A DNA stretch of 64,000 nt from Chionoecetes opilio (Eukaryota; Arthropoda; Malacostraca; Decapoda; Majidae): positions 116,914 to 180,913 of the forward strand of contig JACEEZ010018526.1 in assembly GCA_016584305.1 (NCBI GenBank), written 5' to 3'. Position 1 is the stretch's first letter. Each line of letters begins with the position of its first letter. The position numbers and the translations under genes are program-made. Positions 13,213 to 25,179 of this stretch are shown here, piece after piece. The notes beneath the pieces are model-generated. The model ran no database searches. It was not told the origin of the DNA and saw only the letters and a program-made list of their open reading frames with translations.

Positions 13213-13357
13213 TAGGCGATCAGCCTGGGGGTGGTCGGTATCAAATTAGGGCGAGAATTGCTATAGGGTTTTTTCGGGAAGGTATAAATGCGTAGAGTTT
13301 AGAAAACATGTGATAGCATTGTGGCAGTGGAAGCTATGGAGTACCCCCTTTTCCAAA
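13213..13357. repeat. TIR, left, Academ copy 1
   Basis: Matches the complement of 18805-18961, and both TIRs of copy 2, up to the CCAAA boundary. It includes the GATAGCATTGTGG and GGTATAAATGC motifs. GGTATAAATGC could serve as a TATA-type promoter just inside the element. Confidence 0.8.
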
Positions 13358-13688
13358 ACTGGATATTCAATAATTATAATAAATATACATACATATAATT
13401 TAAAAAAAATCTTTTCAGGTGTCGTATTTCATCGGTGAGATGACGGACGGACGATCGACTGGCGGACGTTGGGAGACCCTCGAGGGAGGACCACCACGCC
13501 GGAAGACCAGCCGGCCCGCACGGTCGTGAGTTCAGAGAAAGTCGGGTTTTTTGAGGGACGAGGTAGAGTAGCAGGGCCGGCTACCTCTCGAAGCGATTGT
13601 TGAAGGTGGTGATGTAGAGAAAAGAATACGGGACCGAATCGGTGGTCGTGGTAGCTGTGGAACTTCAACGTAGGAGGCTGGAATGTCG

Positions 13689-13692
<4 letters not shown>

Positions 13693-13750
<58 letters not shown>
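13693..13750. repeat. poly-T tract (~58 T) just upstream of the transposase start
   Basis: The equivalent position in copy 2 (about 34518-34524, minus strand) has only three T before AACATGG. The run is therefore specific to copy 1. It is either a homopolymer artefact or a poly-A/T insertion. Confidence 0.9.
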
Positions 13751-13753
<3 letters not shown>

Positions 13754-13755
<2 letters not shown>

Positions 13756-16700
13756 GGAAAAACGCCAGGCACCCGCAAGAACACTGTCATATACACCTAG
13801 GCAGTATTCGAACGGAGACTGAACATTTTGTCAGTCCTCAAAGCCATGCCTCTGTTAACCTTACTGAAAGCCGCCAAAGTCAGGAACCATGTCCCATTCT
13901 AGACGTTTCAAAAAACGCTTCAGGACAAAGAAGTCTCCAATTATATCTACATCGAAAATGTAAGAAGCATGTTCACCATGAAAGAGACTTGAAAACTCTG
14001 AACGTAAAGCAGGTGAATGTAGTAGTGATCTATCTTGTTAGTAGTGACTGTCCTCCAAAAGTCTTTCCAGAACATCAACACAGAATCAAGAGTTTATGCG
14101 CGATCTGCGATTCTGTCGCAAGGTCAGTTTTTCAAAAGCACTCCCAATACACGTGAAAAGAACTACGCTAGCTTCAAACTGAGAGTAGATCAAACACTAA
14201 GAGAGAGTGCCCCCCCCCCGTTCCCCAGAAATGCAGACGCAGGATGATAGCACTAACCACAGAGTAGAGGAACATTGTTAGCGCAGAAGGCACCATACAC
14301 GCTTCATGCTATATGAATTACACTAGGAACAAAGAGGGACAGCAAGAGAATGAAGAAAGAGAAGTAACAGATGAAATTTTACTGTATCACAAGTTGAAGG
14401 CGAGCTACCAAGAACTTTTCGAATACTATCAGAGAAGATATTATCCCCAACAAGAGGATTTATACCGTCACCTCCTTGAACACAAAATGGAATCAGTATG
14501 TTGTCTGGTGGAGTTAATCTTCTGAAGGATTCAACACAAGAAGAATATGCACAGAAGACTGAAACCGAGCGGAGGGCAGTAGAAATATTTCGACGACAAG
14601 GGAACGTTGTTGCATGGTTCCATGCTGGTATCATGAAGGGATGTGTCTGGGAAAATCAAAATCTACATAGGAGCTCAAGCTTTGAAGGCAAAGGCTACAG
14701 ATATCAACAAGATCATTAGATCAGACTTCGTCCACTTATGCCGAAACGGCCATCAAGAAGGACATGATTTCCCCGTGCCATATCATCCGTGGAGTAGCTA
14801 CTCATCTCGCCATACCAAATGAGTTATCAGCGATTTTGGTCGGGCTCCTCACTGGAGATACAACTAGTATCTACGAAATAAAATCCCAAAGGAATGCTAT
14901 CTGTCGAGTAATTTAGCCAGGACATGATCTACGCTGTTACACGTGGGCAGTATAACCACAAAACATTCCTGCTTTCCTTATGCGGTAAAAGCACTCATGG
15001 AAAAACACTGAGTCATTCGGATACTGAATAAGTTTGGGACATGGGGTGTCTTATGACCAGCGGAAGAGAATGATACAGCTCTGTGTCTGCAGAAGTTGGC
15101 AAGGGCTTCAACAAGAGAAGCTTGTTATACCACTCCCATCAAGCCCCATGTCTTCAACAAAATCTTTGCATGGATAAATATCAGACAGACTGGCAGGGAG
15201 ACACTACTGGAAAAGGTACATACAAATCGAGTCAACGGAATAGCGGTCCAGACTAAGTTCTATGAACCATTATCCACCAGGGCATGAACTCCACGCATTG
15301 AAAATGAAACTAAAGATCAGTCACATTGAACCACGAAGAGCTTGAAGTCTATTTAGCCTGTGACACGTGTACGGTTCACAGCCTTACAAACCAACGAGAG
15401 CCACATCCTAGAAGCCAAGAGTCTGCTTCAGGTCGCCGGTAACAGAAATGGTATTGGATCGCGTTGCAAGACAAACAAAATTGCCGCTGTCAGGAAATCC
15501 CAAGTTGGACTGGGTTTAATATCAAAACAAGGGACCAAGAATCAATCTCAGAAGATGTTGTTGGGTATCGCCACCATAAGCACCAGCTACCAGCGGTGAC
15601 TACAGTTGAATGAAAATTATCAAAACAGTCGGGATTAATTCAGAAAAGGAACTATCTCTGGACACAATTGTCTAGTTCATGGATCAAGCACTCTATGCAA
15701 AAGCTGTGAAATTACCTGGAAGAACAAAGAGCAATTTTCCCATGTACTTTTGAGGATGGGAACTTTCCACACAATCATTGAATGCCCTGGTATCATAGGA
15801 ACGCGAATTCTGTGATGCTGTTTGAAGGACATACTGAATAGAACGCGGGCTTGTCGCGGAGGGGGACCATTTAAGGGTTAATGGCCTGTTAACAGTACAA
15901 ATCGTGCGTATCAGAGGCACAAGTGCATCTATGAGCTTTTGATGAGACTGGCATGGACAGAGTTCACCACTATGGTAGACAGCAAAAGAGGAGATGAGCG
16001 CCCTGTGATCACATCATGTGTAGACAAAAGTGAACGACTAGCTATGATCTCAACCATCATGAATTCAGTGATTCTCCTCGGACAGGCCACAATTCTTAGA
16101 GTGGATGATCCTTGAGAGACTTTGGAAACAACCTCCGCCACACAATGGGGAACTATCGGAATTTTGGATTCATACATAGACATGGTAGGCACGTGATACT
16201 TGGCCTTCTACGTGCTTCTCGTGAGGGAAACTGGGATTTTGACACATCAATGGCATTAGAACTTTGATCCCATGGTGTTTTGCCTACGATAAGATCAAAC
16301 TTATGCCAGGTTACCTATCTGGCATACTGTGCGAAATGACAAATCTTCCGGAAAAAAATCTGAGGTACATAGAGCCTTCCAGCAAGGTATTTCTCCAGTG
16401 CAGAGGGTCCAAAATAAATCCCTTTGGGCGGATACCTGTAGATCAGACAATTGAGGTTACGGTTAAACAAGGACACTCAGAACTCCTGGAGGCACGTCAG
16501 GGTTCAGCCTAAAAGCAGGAGCCATCAAAAAGTACTACAATAACAGCAGCGTAGCAGTGAATTCTGGACACCTAAAGAGGGACCTGGGCATGGTAACAAA
16601 TCTCAAAACTCAACATGCTGATCTCCAGCAGCAAGAATAAATAAAAGATGAGGAAACAGTGTCGGCAGGTTTCGTCAGCCTCATTCAAGCCTGGCCAAAC

Positions 16701-18427
16701 CATCCAGGAAGCAAGACCTCATACGCATTTCTACTTTTTCTTTTTAATGCTAAATCGGGCACACAGAGACATGCTAGCTGCCTGATTAAAGCATGGTGCT
16801 ATTGGAGAAGAAGGGAGTTAGCCACTTTCCGCAATGAGAGAATGGAGGAAACGACCACCACAAAACATATTCACGATCCGATGAAAACTAACAGCTGAGA
16901 CATTCACTAATATGTGTAAGATAAGTATTGAAAACAAGTGGGAAGGCCATAACTTGAAAGCTGCCCGGCTCTGTTGGTCGCATCATAGTTGATGGCACAA
17001 GGGCGCAATCTCAGCTGGAGGGACATCCCTCTGCTCACCCCCGGGGACCACTACCCTGGGCTCTCTCACCCCAGACGGATTACTCAGGGAAAACAACCAA
17101 AGCTTCCTTAGCCACCAACTTTGCAGAAGAATGTGACAGTAGACAGACCAACTCCTACAAAATCCGTTCTGTGATCGATGGAATGAACTTAGTTCAAAGA
17201 GTACAGGTTGATCAAGCTACGTTTGGAGACATTGCCACTACAAACTGTCTATGGCATTGCGTGAAGGAGTAAAAGTCCCGAATAGATGTGTGTCGGACCG
17301 TATCGAAAGAATTATAGCAAGAAAGTGAGAGATCGGCACGGGGTGAAGGAGACGGACAGCAGCTGCAGGGTATTCACAAGCGCACAGATCGTTGGTGCAA
17401 TGAGGAAGTTTCCTGAAAGGATAACTAACAAAACCAGTCTGATAGTTTCATTGGCAGTGAATGGAGGAAGCCAGTGTACAGGGAGAAACTACATGAGAAG
17501 ATTCTGTAGACAAATGTAGATGGACAAATGCTACAAAATTACATCACGGGGCAGTGAGAGTACCAGATCTCAGTGCCAGCATGGGGGAAGAAGCAGATGG
17601 AGCCTACTTTTCATGGCTGTCCATGCTGTCTCAGACCGGGCTACCAGGCTGTGTGATATGCGCAGCGGATACAGATGTCTTTATCATGTGTTTGGATTCA
17701 ATGACAAGATAGGGGCCCCGTTATTCCAGAAATGTGGGAACTAGACCAGAACTAGATTAGTTGGACATCGGAAGAAAAGCGCTGCACTAATCGGCATAGA
17801 TGTTGCAGAGCTCTTATGGTAAACATTGCATACACTGGATGTGACACTACCAGTGCTTTCGCAGGTAAAGGGAAGCAGTGCTCTAAAATTCGTGACAACA
17901 ACAGGGAATCAGAAAACATTTACACAGTTGGGACAGGAATGGACCTCTACTCAGAACTGAGGACAAACTAGAGGGTTTAACATGTTCTCTATGTCCCCAA
18001 AGCAGCATTCACTAAGGGTCAATAATCTCAGGTACACTTGTCTGGGTTAAGAAAGGTGAGATAGAGAGTCATCAGCTTCCACCGCAGGATGCTTAGTCAA
18101 ACATGCACCAAAGGGCAAACTACCAGGCGGAATTGGAGAAGATGTCTTGAGCAAGAACCAGTGTACCAAGTTCCCATGGCAGAGGGGGAAAATTGACAGG
18201 ATGTAGCTGAGGAATGAAGGGTAGTGGATTGGATGGATGGTTCAGGCCAGCACCTGAGGCTATCTTGGCCCTACTGGCTGCAATGTTCAAGGATGTGTAC
18301 ACTGCAAAGTGTTGTCTGTCTGGCAATCGGGACTTAAGTGCACTGAATGTGCAAACTGTCAGGACTGCGAGAATCGTTCATCAGATGATGAGGAGAGCAA
18401 GGACGAGACGACGATGTTGATGATTAA
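13754..18427 (+). pseudogene. Academ-type transposase gene remnant (copy 1)
   Basis: The ATG at 13754 follows the poly-T tract; the natural stop of the acidic tail is at 18425-18427. All three frames are needed to follow the protein, with dozens of indels and stops. Recognisable pieces in order: the LPEKN...RGSKINPFGRIPVDQTIEVT region (16350-16470); the RITNKTSLIV segment (17420-17450); ITSRGSE followed by a decayed nuclease core (17540-17700); CDTTSAFAGKGK (about 17840-17875, in a shifted frame); and Cys-rich LSGNRDLSALNVQTVRTARIVHQ (18310-18380). The matching copy 2 gene is somewhat better preserved. It is inactive; part of the damage may be read error. Confidence 0.75.
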
Positions 18428-18804
18428 TTTCATAAAAGGTGTGTTCAATGTTTTAGGTTTTTAAATTAGCGTAGTGATGTACATAGATACATATATACAT
18501 ATATACATAGGTACATACAATGGATATAAATATTTCCGATGAATTGGTATATGTATTAAAATCGGATTCTAATACTTTTATACTTGATCATCTTTCCCGA
18601 TTAACACGTTTAGTGAAAAATTTGCCCTAGGCAGGGAAAAAGGTGGTTACTTCCCCTAGAGGAAAAGCCGATTTGGGGGACAAATATGAAGGCTAGGGAA
18701 AAAACAAATAACACATACCGTGCGAATCCACCAGGTAAAAGCTCTACATGATAGGCCATAAAACGAATTTCAAAATTTCTAATGATTGGGGTACTTTGGC
18801 GCCA

Positions 18805-18961
18805 TTTGGAAAAAGGAGATAAATCATATAAAGCTGCACCCACAATGCTAATCAAATGTTTTCTAACTCTAGGCTTTATACCTTCTCAAAAAAAACACTC
18901 TTAAGCATCTCGCCCTAATTGATACCGGTGAGCAAAATTTCGGACCGGGGCTGACGACTGA
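18805..18961. repeat. TIR, right, Academ copy 1
   Basis: Inverted match of 13213-13357. It contains an extra stretch (TTTTGCTCACCGG type, complement at 18923-18945) that the other end lacks; copy 2 shows the same asymmetry. Confidence 0.8.
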
Positions 18962-18964
18962 TGT

Positions 18965-19515
18965 GTTTTGTATCCGGTGTGACTCAAGCGTGTATACTAT
19001 TTGATCAACGAGATTTCTACCATCTGTAGTGTTTTGAAGTTATCATTCACTTTACTCATTTTCCATCATTGTTATTGCATTTTTATTATTAATTTCCTGA
19101 TTTAATTTAGCTCCCTCACGCGTTAAGGAGGCAAGTAGTGAACATGGCTGTGGCTATAAGAACACAGCCCCACCCCAAGGCTTCCTCACCACTTATAGTT
19201 TCGATCTCGATATGTCTAGTGGGTTTATGGCGTCGCCTTTTACAGATCCGTCCGGTAACACAGGTACAACTTAGGAAAGCAAAGGTAATGCTGAAAACAA
19301 CTTACAGTAGACATCTCTACATAACCTGCTCCTGTTATCTATTAGATACGCCTTCATGTATGTATATGTATACATATTATGGTTATTATAACATTATTGA
19401 TTTTATTGACTATTTCATTATATTACTATTATTTATAATTGTCATATCAGCCTATTATTATTATTATCATTATCACCAATTATCATAGCTATAATTATTC
19501 ATTCAACGTATTATA
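18965..19515 (-). repeat. tandem-unit spacer, left arm (inverted)
   Basis: Reverse complement of about 28790-29343. It includes the AT-rich tract of TTAT/CATT repeats at 19360-19500. Noisy relative to the right-arm copies. No gene seen. Confidence 0.8.
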
Positions 19516-19519
19516 AAAT

Positions 19520-19905
19520 AGATGAATGAAGGGGAATAAAAATAGAATGAAAGAATTTGAGGCACCAGGAACAGATGAAGTTTATCCAGGAGTATTAAAA
19601 GAATGCAAAGAGGGTGTTAGTGAGCGTTAGTTCAAATTTTTAGGAAATCGGTTGATATAGCGAAGGGCCGTCAATCGGTAGGAAAGAGAAATGTAGTCCC
19701 ATATTTAAGAAGGGTGATAGAGGGACTATGTCATATTATCGCCCGTTAGCCTGACGTCCGTGGTAGGTAAATTATTGACTTATTTTGCAAAAACATAGAG
19801 AGAGCATTTAGGAAAACATTGGTTTGGCAATGATTCACAACATGGATTCACCAAGGAAAGGTCATTGTCACAATATATGGAGGTTTTATAGGAAAGTGAT
19901 GGACA
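19520..19905 (+). pseudogene. non-LTR reverse-transcriptase fragment (left arm)
   Basis: Reads as a frameshifted version of the PGTDEVYPRVLKECKE...RKGNVVPIFKKGDR segment that is clean at 24.8, 28.4 and 37.5 kb on the other strand. This is the N-terminal part (RT-1 region, IFKKGD motif) of a jockey/CR1-like reverse transcriptase. It is truncated and inactive. Confidence 0.75.
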
Positions 19906-19924
19906 GCAGATAATGATACGGACG

Positions 19925-19980
19925 GTTTTGATGGCGGGACATCTCCGATCTTATTAGTTATGACTAATAAGGGGCGTAGC
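19925..19980. repeat. degraded 21-bp hairpin of the tandem unit
   Basis: Decayed version of the hairpin at 28321-28365. The core CTTATTAGT...ACTAATAAG is kept across a short loop. Confidence 0.65.
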
Positions 19981-20591
19981 TGGTTAAAGATATGTTCACA
20001 TTTCAATCCTGACAAGTTAGAGTGTAGGTGATGCAGTAAACCCTTGCCGCTCACAGTCCACGTAATGGCAAGGGCAGTACAAACAGGAGTCGTCTAAGAA
20101 ACAGCCACGGTGACATTGGGAGTAATTATGCATGTCTATTATGATTCAGACAGAAGACGTGAAGCAACGTTTACGTGACTCATAGCCTAATAGCAGTAAT
20201 AAATCAAGGTACAAGACAAGGTATGTGTAACCTGAATAATTGAGAGAAAACCAAAGAAAAGATACGAATTGAAGCATGACTCCTGACAGTGAACACCCAC
20301 CAACGATTTCTTGTTTATACTTAGTTTGATATTGTTTGCTTTTTTAACTTCAGTTTTCCTTGAAACAGATTACAATAGTTATCTTACTGGCACTCTTTCG
20401 TACCACAAGGCACGAAGAAGCGAAAGTAGAAAAAAATCAACTTTACTAAAAAATTGTACAGGTTTAGAGAATAAATAAACATACATAAGTAAATTAAGAT
20501 ACAGGTTTTACATCTAGACACACGCGAACCGTACAGCTATGAAAGGACACATATGCAGGATCACTGATAAACTTTGTATGCTTGCCGACGC

Positions 20592-21046
20592 TTAAGAGGA
20601 AACACGTGCATGCCGTGTGTTCCTCACCATCACCTGCTGCATCTTCTTTGTTATCCCTTGGAAGTAAAACGTGAGGATGGAGCGATCCACGATCGCCCTC
20701 CCTGACTGGCTGGCACCGCCCCACATGGGTCGCCCACCGCGGGGAGGCCACAAAAACTGCAAGGTTCCAGTGGCAAAACGCTTGACAGAGACCACTTGGG
20801 GAAGAACTCCTCGCGGCCGCGGTCGTGGAAACTCCAGCAAAGATTACCACATGCACCTTCGTCAGCGTGGGTTCACACTTTCAGCTTATCAGTTTCATGT
20901 TCTGCAAATATAGTGTGTTTCTGTAAATCCTTGATATGCTTGTCTGGGACAAACAGGCGACTCTGACAAAAACACAAGTGTAGCACAAGAACCATCGAGC
21001 CAACACGTGGTTGACCCAACTGCTGGTGACTTCTATTTGCAGACAT
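20592..21046 (-). pseudogene. PDGF/VEGF-like gene, left-arm copy 1
   Basis: Start ATG is the complement of 21044-21046; the stop is the complement of 20592-20594. It is the same gene as 39999-40448 but with frequent single-base indels. It carries variants private to the 27264 copy: the TAA-type change after the KVHV codons, TTG in place of CAG at codon 47, and the GGAACC/GGCCTCC variants near the central Cys cluster. It is therefore the mirror image of that unit. Not translatable as given. Confidence 0.8.
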
Positions 21047-23120
21047 GAATACAGGAAACTATCACGTGTAGGTCCTCACTGCTCTGTAGCTTACTTATGT
21101 TTCTGTTTTATGGAAATGGGTTGTGGGAACTCCTGGCTTGTGGCTCGACCAGTCAATGGAGAGGTGCGGCTGGGGTGTTGGGACTGAGCAGCCGACGGAG
21201 AGAGAGTGAGTGCAGCACTGCAGCCACGCTCTGCGTATTTTATTAGCCGGGTGCCAGGAACGTTTCTGTCATAAGTGTGACGCGTATGCCGAATGACATG
21301 TACGAGCTGCTCTGGATTCGTTTGTATCCACATGCCAATTATTACGTAGGCATACATTCAACACACCGGAGATGAAACATCTGCCGCATCCAATTGTTTT
21401 TGAGATTTTTTTGTACAGAAAAGTTATTGAACATCATATACATAAACCGAAAGTGGTGGATTGTCTTGACAAGTAAAATTAGGGACTGGTGGATACGTAA
21501 GTTTCACGGACGCACCAGATGAGCGATGACCACTTAGGGTACACATGTTTTATATACAAAGGTGAGACAGAAACAAAAAGCGTTATGTTTCATTTCCACT
21601 CCGCCACCGTGCAGGAACTTACTCATGATGATGTAACCCTGCATGGCCTTGACTATCCTACCTTCCCACAACGCTCTCCTGCTCCACTTGCTTTCACCCG
21701 CCTGCCCTGCCCTGCCCTGCCCTGCCCGCCCTGGCCCTGACTTGCCTGCCGCCCTCTAAGGCCACCCGCCCAATTTCTCCTCCTACTCCACCCCCCCTAC
21801 TTTCCATTGCATTCATCCACCATTGCCGTCCGTCTACATTCTCCCGCTGCCTAACCGCGTTTATTATGTCATTTAATGGATGATTTTTGTTGGTCTTTAT
21901 TACGTTTCACATTACTTCCTTACCACTCTCACGCGGCTACGATATGTTCAAGATGAGGATTCAAGGAGAACCTTTTCATACTTGAATACCTGCCAAGAAT
22001 TTACATACACATGCATTTTTTTCTATCATGATATTAATTCGCTCTTCAGAGCTGTCTAATTTTCAATGTCACAAGTTGGTTTTTGTACTAACAGCTCGAT
22101 AGGGACTGAAGTAGTATTCCTCAAGTGCTGCTGGAGGTTTATTGATGGCCTTCTCTGTGCCATCTGTTAACTACTCTATCACTCTCCACATTAGTTCTAT
22201 GACAGCTCTGTCTGGCCTGTATGTCTGTCTGTTTGGTCATGTTCACTCGACTCTCTGACTCACTCACACACACACGCATGAGAAAACGTTCTTTTATTGA
22301 GACAACGAAGGACAGAATAATTATAAGACCGCAAAAGTAGGGTGGTAATGCAAGGGTAAGTTTTAAGTGGACCTTCCTCCTCCTCTTTTGCGCTTACTCG
22401 AAATATTCATTAAATCAAACATTAAAACCTCAAGGATTATGTTCACCGTTTAGAAGCACGAAATTGATTATCGTTATTTTCATGGATTGTCCTGCACGTG
22501 CACATGGAGAATAAAACAATTCCTGTTGCGTACAAATAGGTTATTTTTTCTTTTTGTAGGCCACTGTGTTGTTCCGGTGTGAATCAGCGTTGCTATACTA
22601 TTATATCAACGAGATTCTACATCCTGTAAAAGTGTTTGAAGTTATTCATTCACTTAAACTCAGTTCCATCATGTTATATGCATATTTTATTTTATAGTTA
22701 ATGATTTATTTAGCTCCCCACCGGCGTTAAGGAGGCAAGCTAGTGAACAGGCTGTGGCTATAAGGAACTACAGCCCCCCCAAGGCTTCCGCACCACTTAT
22801 AGTTTCGCCTCGATAGTTATAGTGGTGTTATGGCGGTCGCCTTGTACAAATCTGTCCTGTAACACAGTACACTAGGAAAGCACAAGGTTAATGCTGAAAA
22901 ACTTACAGTAGACATCTCTACAGTAACCTGTCTCCTGTTAGCTAGTAGATACGCCTTGAGAACGTATGTATATGTAGTTAAAGATTATGGTTATCTATAA
23001 CATTATTGATTTTATTGATATTTCATATATTACTATTAGTATAATTGTCATATCAGCCTATCTATTAGTATTAATCATTATCACAATTATCATAGCTATA
23101 ATTATCATCACGTTATAAAT
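21047..23120 (-). repeat. tandem-unit promoter and spacer, left arm, with empty Academ site
   Basis: Inverted counterpart of 25180-27263. It holds the complement of the VEGF upstream region (21120-21360), a short (CCCTG)n tract at 21697-21727 equivalent to (GGGCA)n, and the long spacer. The uninterrupted Academ target (GGCCACTGTGTT) is at 22560-22571. The TATA box is not well preserved here. Many indels. Confidence 0.75.
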
Positions 23121-23124
23121 AGAG

Positions 23125-23510
23125 GAATGAAGAGGGTATAATAGAATGCAGAATTTTGAGTCACCTAGGAAACAGATGAAGTTATCCCAGAGATTAAAAA
23201 GAATGCAAAGAGTTTAGTGAGCGTAGTGCACATTTGAGGAATCGGTTGATATAAGCGAAGGGCCGTCAATACGGAGGAAAAGGAATGTAGTCCCCATTTT
23301 AAAGAAGGGGATAGAGGACTATGTCCATATTATCGACCCGTTAGCCTTGAGTCAGTGGTAGGTAAATTATGGAATCTATTATTGCAAAAACATTAGAGAG
23401 AGCATTTAGGAAAACAGGTTTGGCAATGATTCACAACAAGGATTCACCAAGGAAAGGTCTGGTCACCAATATATGAGTTTTATAGAAAAGTGATGCGACA
23501 GCAGATAATT
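23125..23510 (+). pseudogene. non-LTR reverse-transcriptase fragment (left arm, inner)
   Basis: Inverted, indel-rich copy of the RT fragment at 24790-25175. The GAAGTTATCCCAGAG and AAAGGAATGTAGTCCCC landmarks are recognisable. Truncated and inactive. Confidence 0.75.
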
Positions 23511-24185
23511 GATACGGACGGTATTTGAGGGCGACATCTACGCTCTTAATTAGTCTATTGACGATAAGGGTCGTAGATGTTTAAAGCTATGTCACATTTT
23601 CAATCCTGATAATTAGAGTGTAGGTGCTGCAGTAACCCTTGCCGCTCATTCCACGTAATGCACGAGGCCGTACAACAGGAGTCGTTAAGAACCGCCACGG
23701 TGACAGTGGGAGTCATTATTCATGTTTATTATGATTCAGAAAGAAGACGTGAATCAATCGTTCCGTTACCTCATAGCCTATAGCAGTATAAATCACGTGT
23801 ACAAGACAGATTGTGTTAAACTGAACTAATGAGAGAAAACAAGAAAAATATACGAATTATAGCATGACTTCCTGAACAGTGAAACACCACCAACGATTTC
23901 TGTTTATACTTAGTTTGTCTATTTGTTTGCTTTTTAAACTTTCAGTTGTTCCTTTTGAAAAGATTACAATATTTACGCTTACTGGCACTCTTCAAACAAA
24001 AGGCACGAAAGACAAGCGAAATGTAGAAAAAATCACTTTACTTAAAAAATTTGTACAGGTTTAGATAAACTAAACATACATAATAATATTAGATACAGTT
24101 GCTACATCTAGACACACGAGACGTACAGATATGAAGGTACACATATAGGCAGATCAATGATAAACGTTGTATTTGCTTGGCCGCG

Positions 24186-24649
24186 CTAAGAGGAACAGTG
24201 CAGCCGTGTGTTCCTTCACCACATCAAGCTGGAATCTTCTTTGTTATCCTCTGAAGTAAAACGGGAGGATGGAGCGATCAACGTGCCCTCTGGAATGGTG
24301 GCCACCGCCCACTGGGTCGCCCACCGCGGGGGGATGCCACAAAAAAACTGCAAGGCTTCAGCAACGCTTGACAGAGCCACTTTGGGGAAGAACTCCTCGT
24401 ACGGCCAAGCGGGTCGTGAACTCCAGCACAGTAACATGCCACCTTGTCAGAGTGGGTTCAACTTCAGATTTATTCAAGTTCCTGTTTCTTTTTTTTTTGT
24501 TTTTTTATGCAAATATAGTGTGTTTCTGTAATCCTGATAGGCTTGTATGGGAAACAGGCGATCTTGGACACAAACAACAGTGTAGCACAAGAACCCATCG
24601 CAGCCAACACCGTGGTTGAACAAAACTGCTGGTGCTTCAGTGCAGACAT
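24186..24649 (-). pseudogene. PDGF/VEGF-like gene, left-arm copy 2 (in the loop)
   Basis: Start ATG is the complement of 24647-24649; the end is near 24186. Codons for the signal peptide, DPL-DEEFFPK, the Cys cluster and the HTAC-like end can be followed only across several indels. An extra T-rich stretch at 24485-24510 interrupts the codons near residue 48. It has no mirror partner on the right, so it lies in the ~1.2-kb loop of the inverted duplication. It mixes variants of the 27264 and 39999 copies. Confidence 0.7.
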
Positions 24650-24749
24650 GACTACAGGGAAAACTATCACGTGTAGGTACATTGCCTCTTGTAGCTAATT
24701 GATGTTCTTCTGTTCTTAGACTGGGTTGTGGGAACTCCTGGCTTGTGCT

Positions 24750-24800
24750 CGATTCCGCATAACTTCTATAAAACCTCCGATCATATTGCTGTCGCATACA
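24750..24800. other. orientation-switch junction of the inverted duplication
   Basis: To the left, units read on the minus strand (ending in the region upstream of the VEGF-like start); to the right they read on the plus strand, beginning inside the RT fragment. The junction contains a garbled partial duplication of the CGCATACACTTTC...TATAAAAACTC stretch. Confidence 0.75.
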
Positions 24801-25175
24801 CTTTCTATAAAAACTCATAATTGGTAACATGACTCCTTGGTGAATCCATGTTGTGAATCATTGCCCAAACCATGTTTTCCTAAATGCTCTCTCTAATGTT
24901 TTTGCAATAATAGATTCCAATAATTTACCTACCACTGACGTCAGGCTAACGGGTCGATAATATGACATAGTCCTCTATCACCCTTCTTAAATATGGGGAC
25001 TACATTTCCTTTCCTCCGTATTGACGGCCCTTCGCTTATATCAACCGATTTCCTAAAAATGTGCACTAACGGCTCACTAACAACCTCTTTGCATTCTTTT
25101 AATACTCTGGGATAAACTTCATCTGTTCCTGGTGACTCAAAATTCTTCATTCTATTTATACCCTCTTCATTCATT
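24790..25175 (-). pseudogene. non-LTR reverse-transcriptase fragment, unit R1
   Basis: Minus-strand translation gives NRMNEEGINRMKNFESPGTD, then EVYPRVLKECKEVVSEPLVH, IFRKSVDISEGP and RKGNVVPIFKKGDR. This is the start of the reverse-transcriptase domain of a jockey/CR1-like element. After a frameshift, the YRPLSLTSVVGKLLE-type continuation is visible. There is no YxDD catalytic box and no endonuclease: a truncated, inactive fragment. The 117-residue frame is identical in units R1, R2 and R3, showing recent duplication. Confidence 0.85.
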
Positions 25176-25179
25176 CTAT

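Larger units (their letters stand above)
13213..18961 (+). mobile_element. Academ-like DNA transposon, copy 1
   Basis: The outer end TAGGCGATCAGC at 13213 pairs with the complement of GCTGACGACTGA ending at 18961. TIR homology continues to about 13357 on the left and 18805 on the right (shared inner motif GTATCAAATTAGGGCGAG). It is flanked by the 3-bp TSD TGT (13210-13212 and 18962-18964). The empty site CCACTGTGTT is seen at 22562-22571, and as its complement near 25734. The element carries one long decayed gene on the plus strand. It occupies the identical site in the inverted copy 29347-34993, so both descend from one insertion. Confidence 0.85.
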
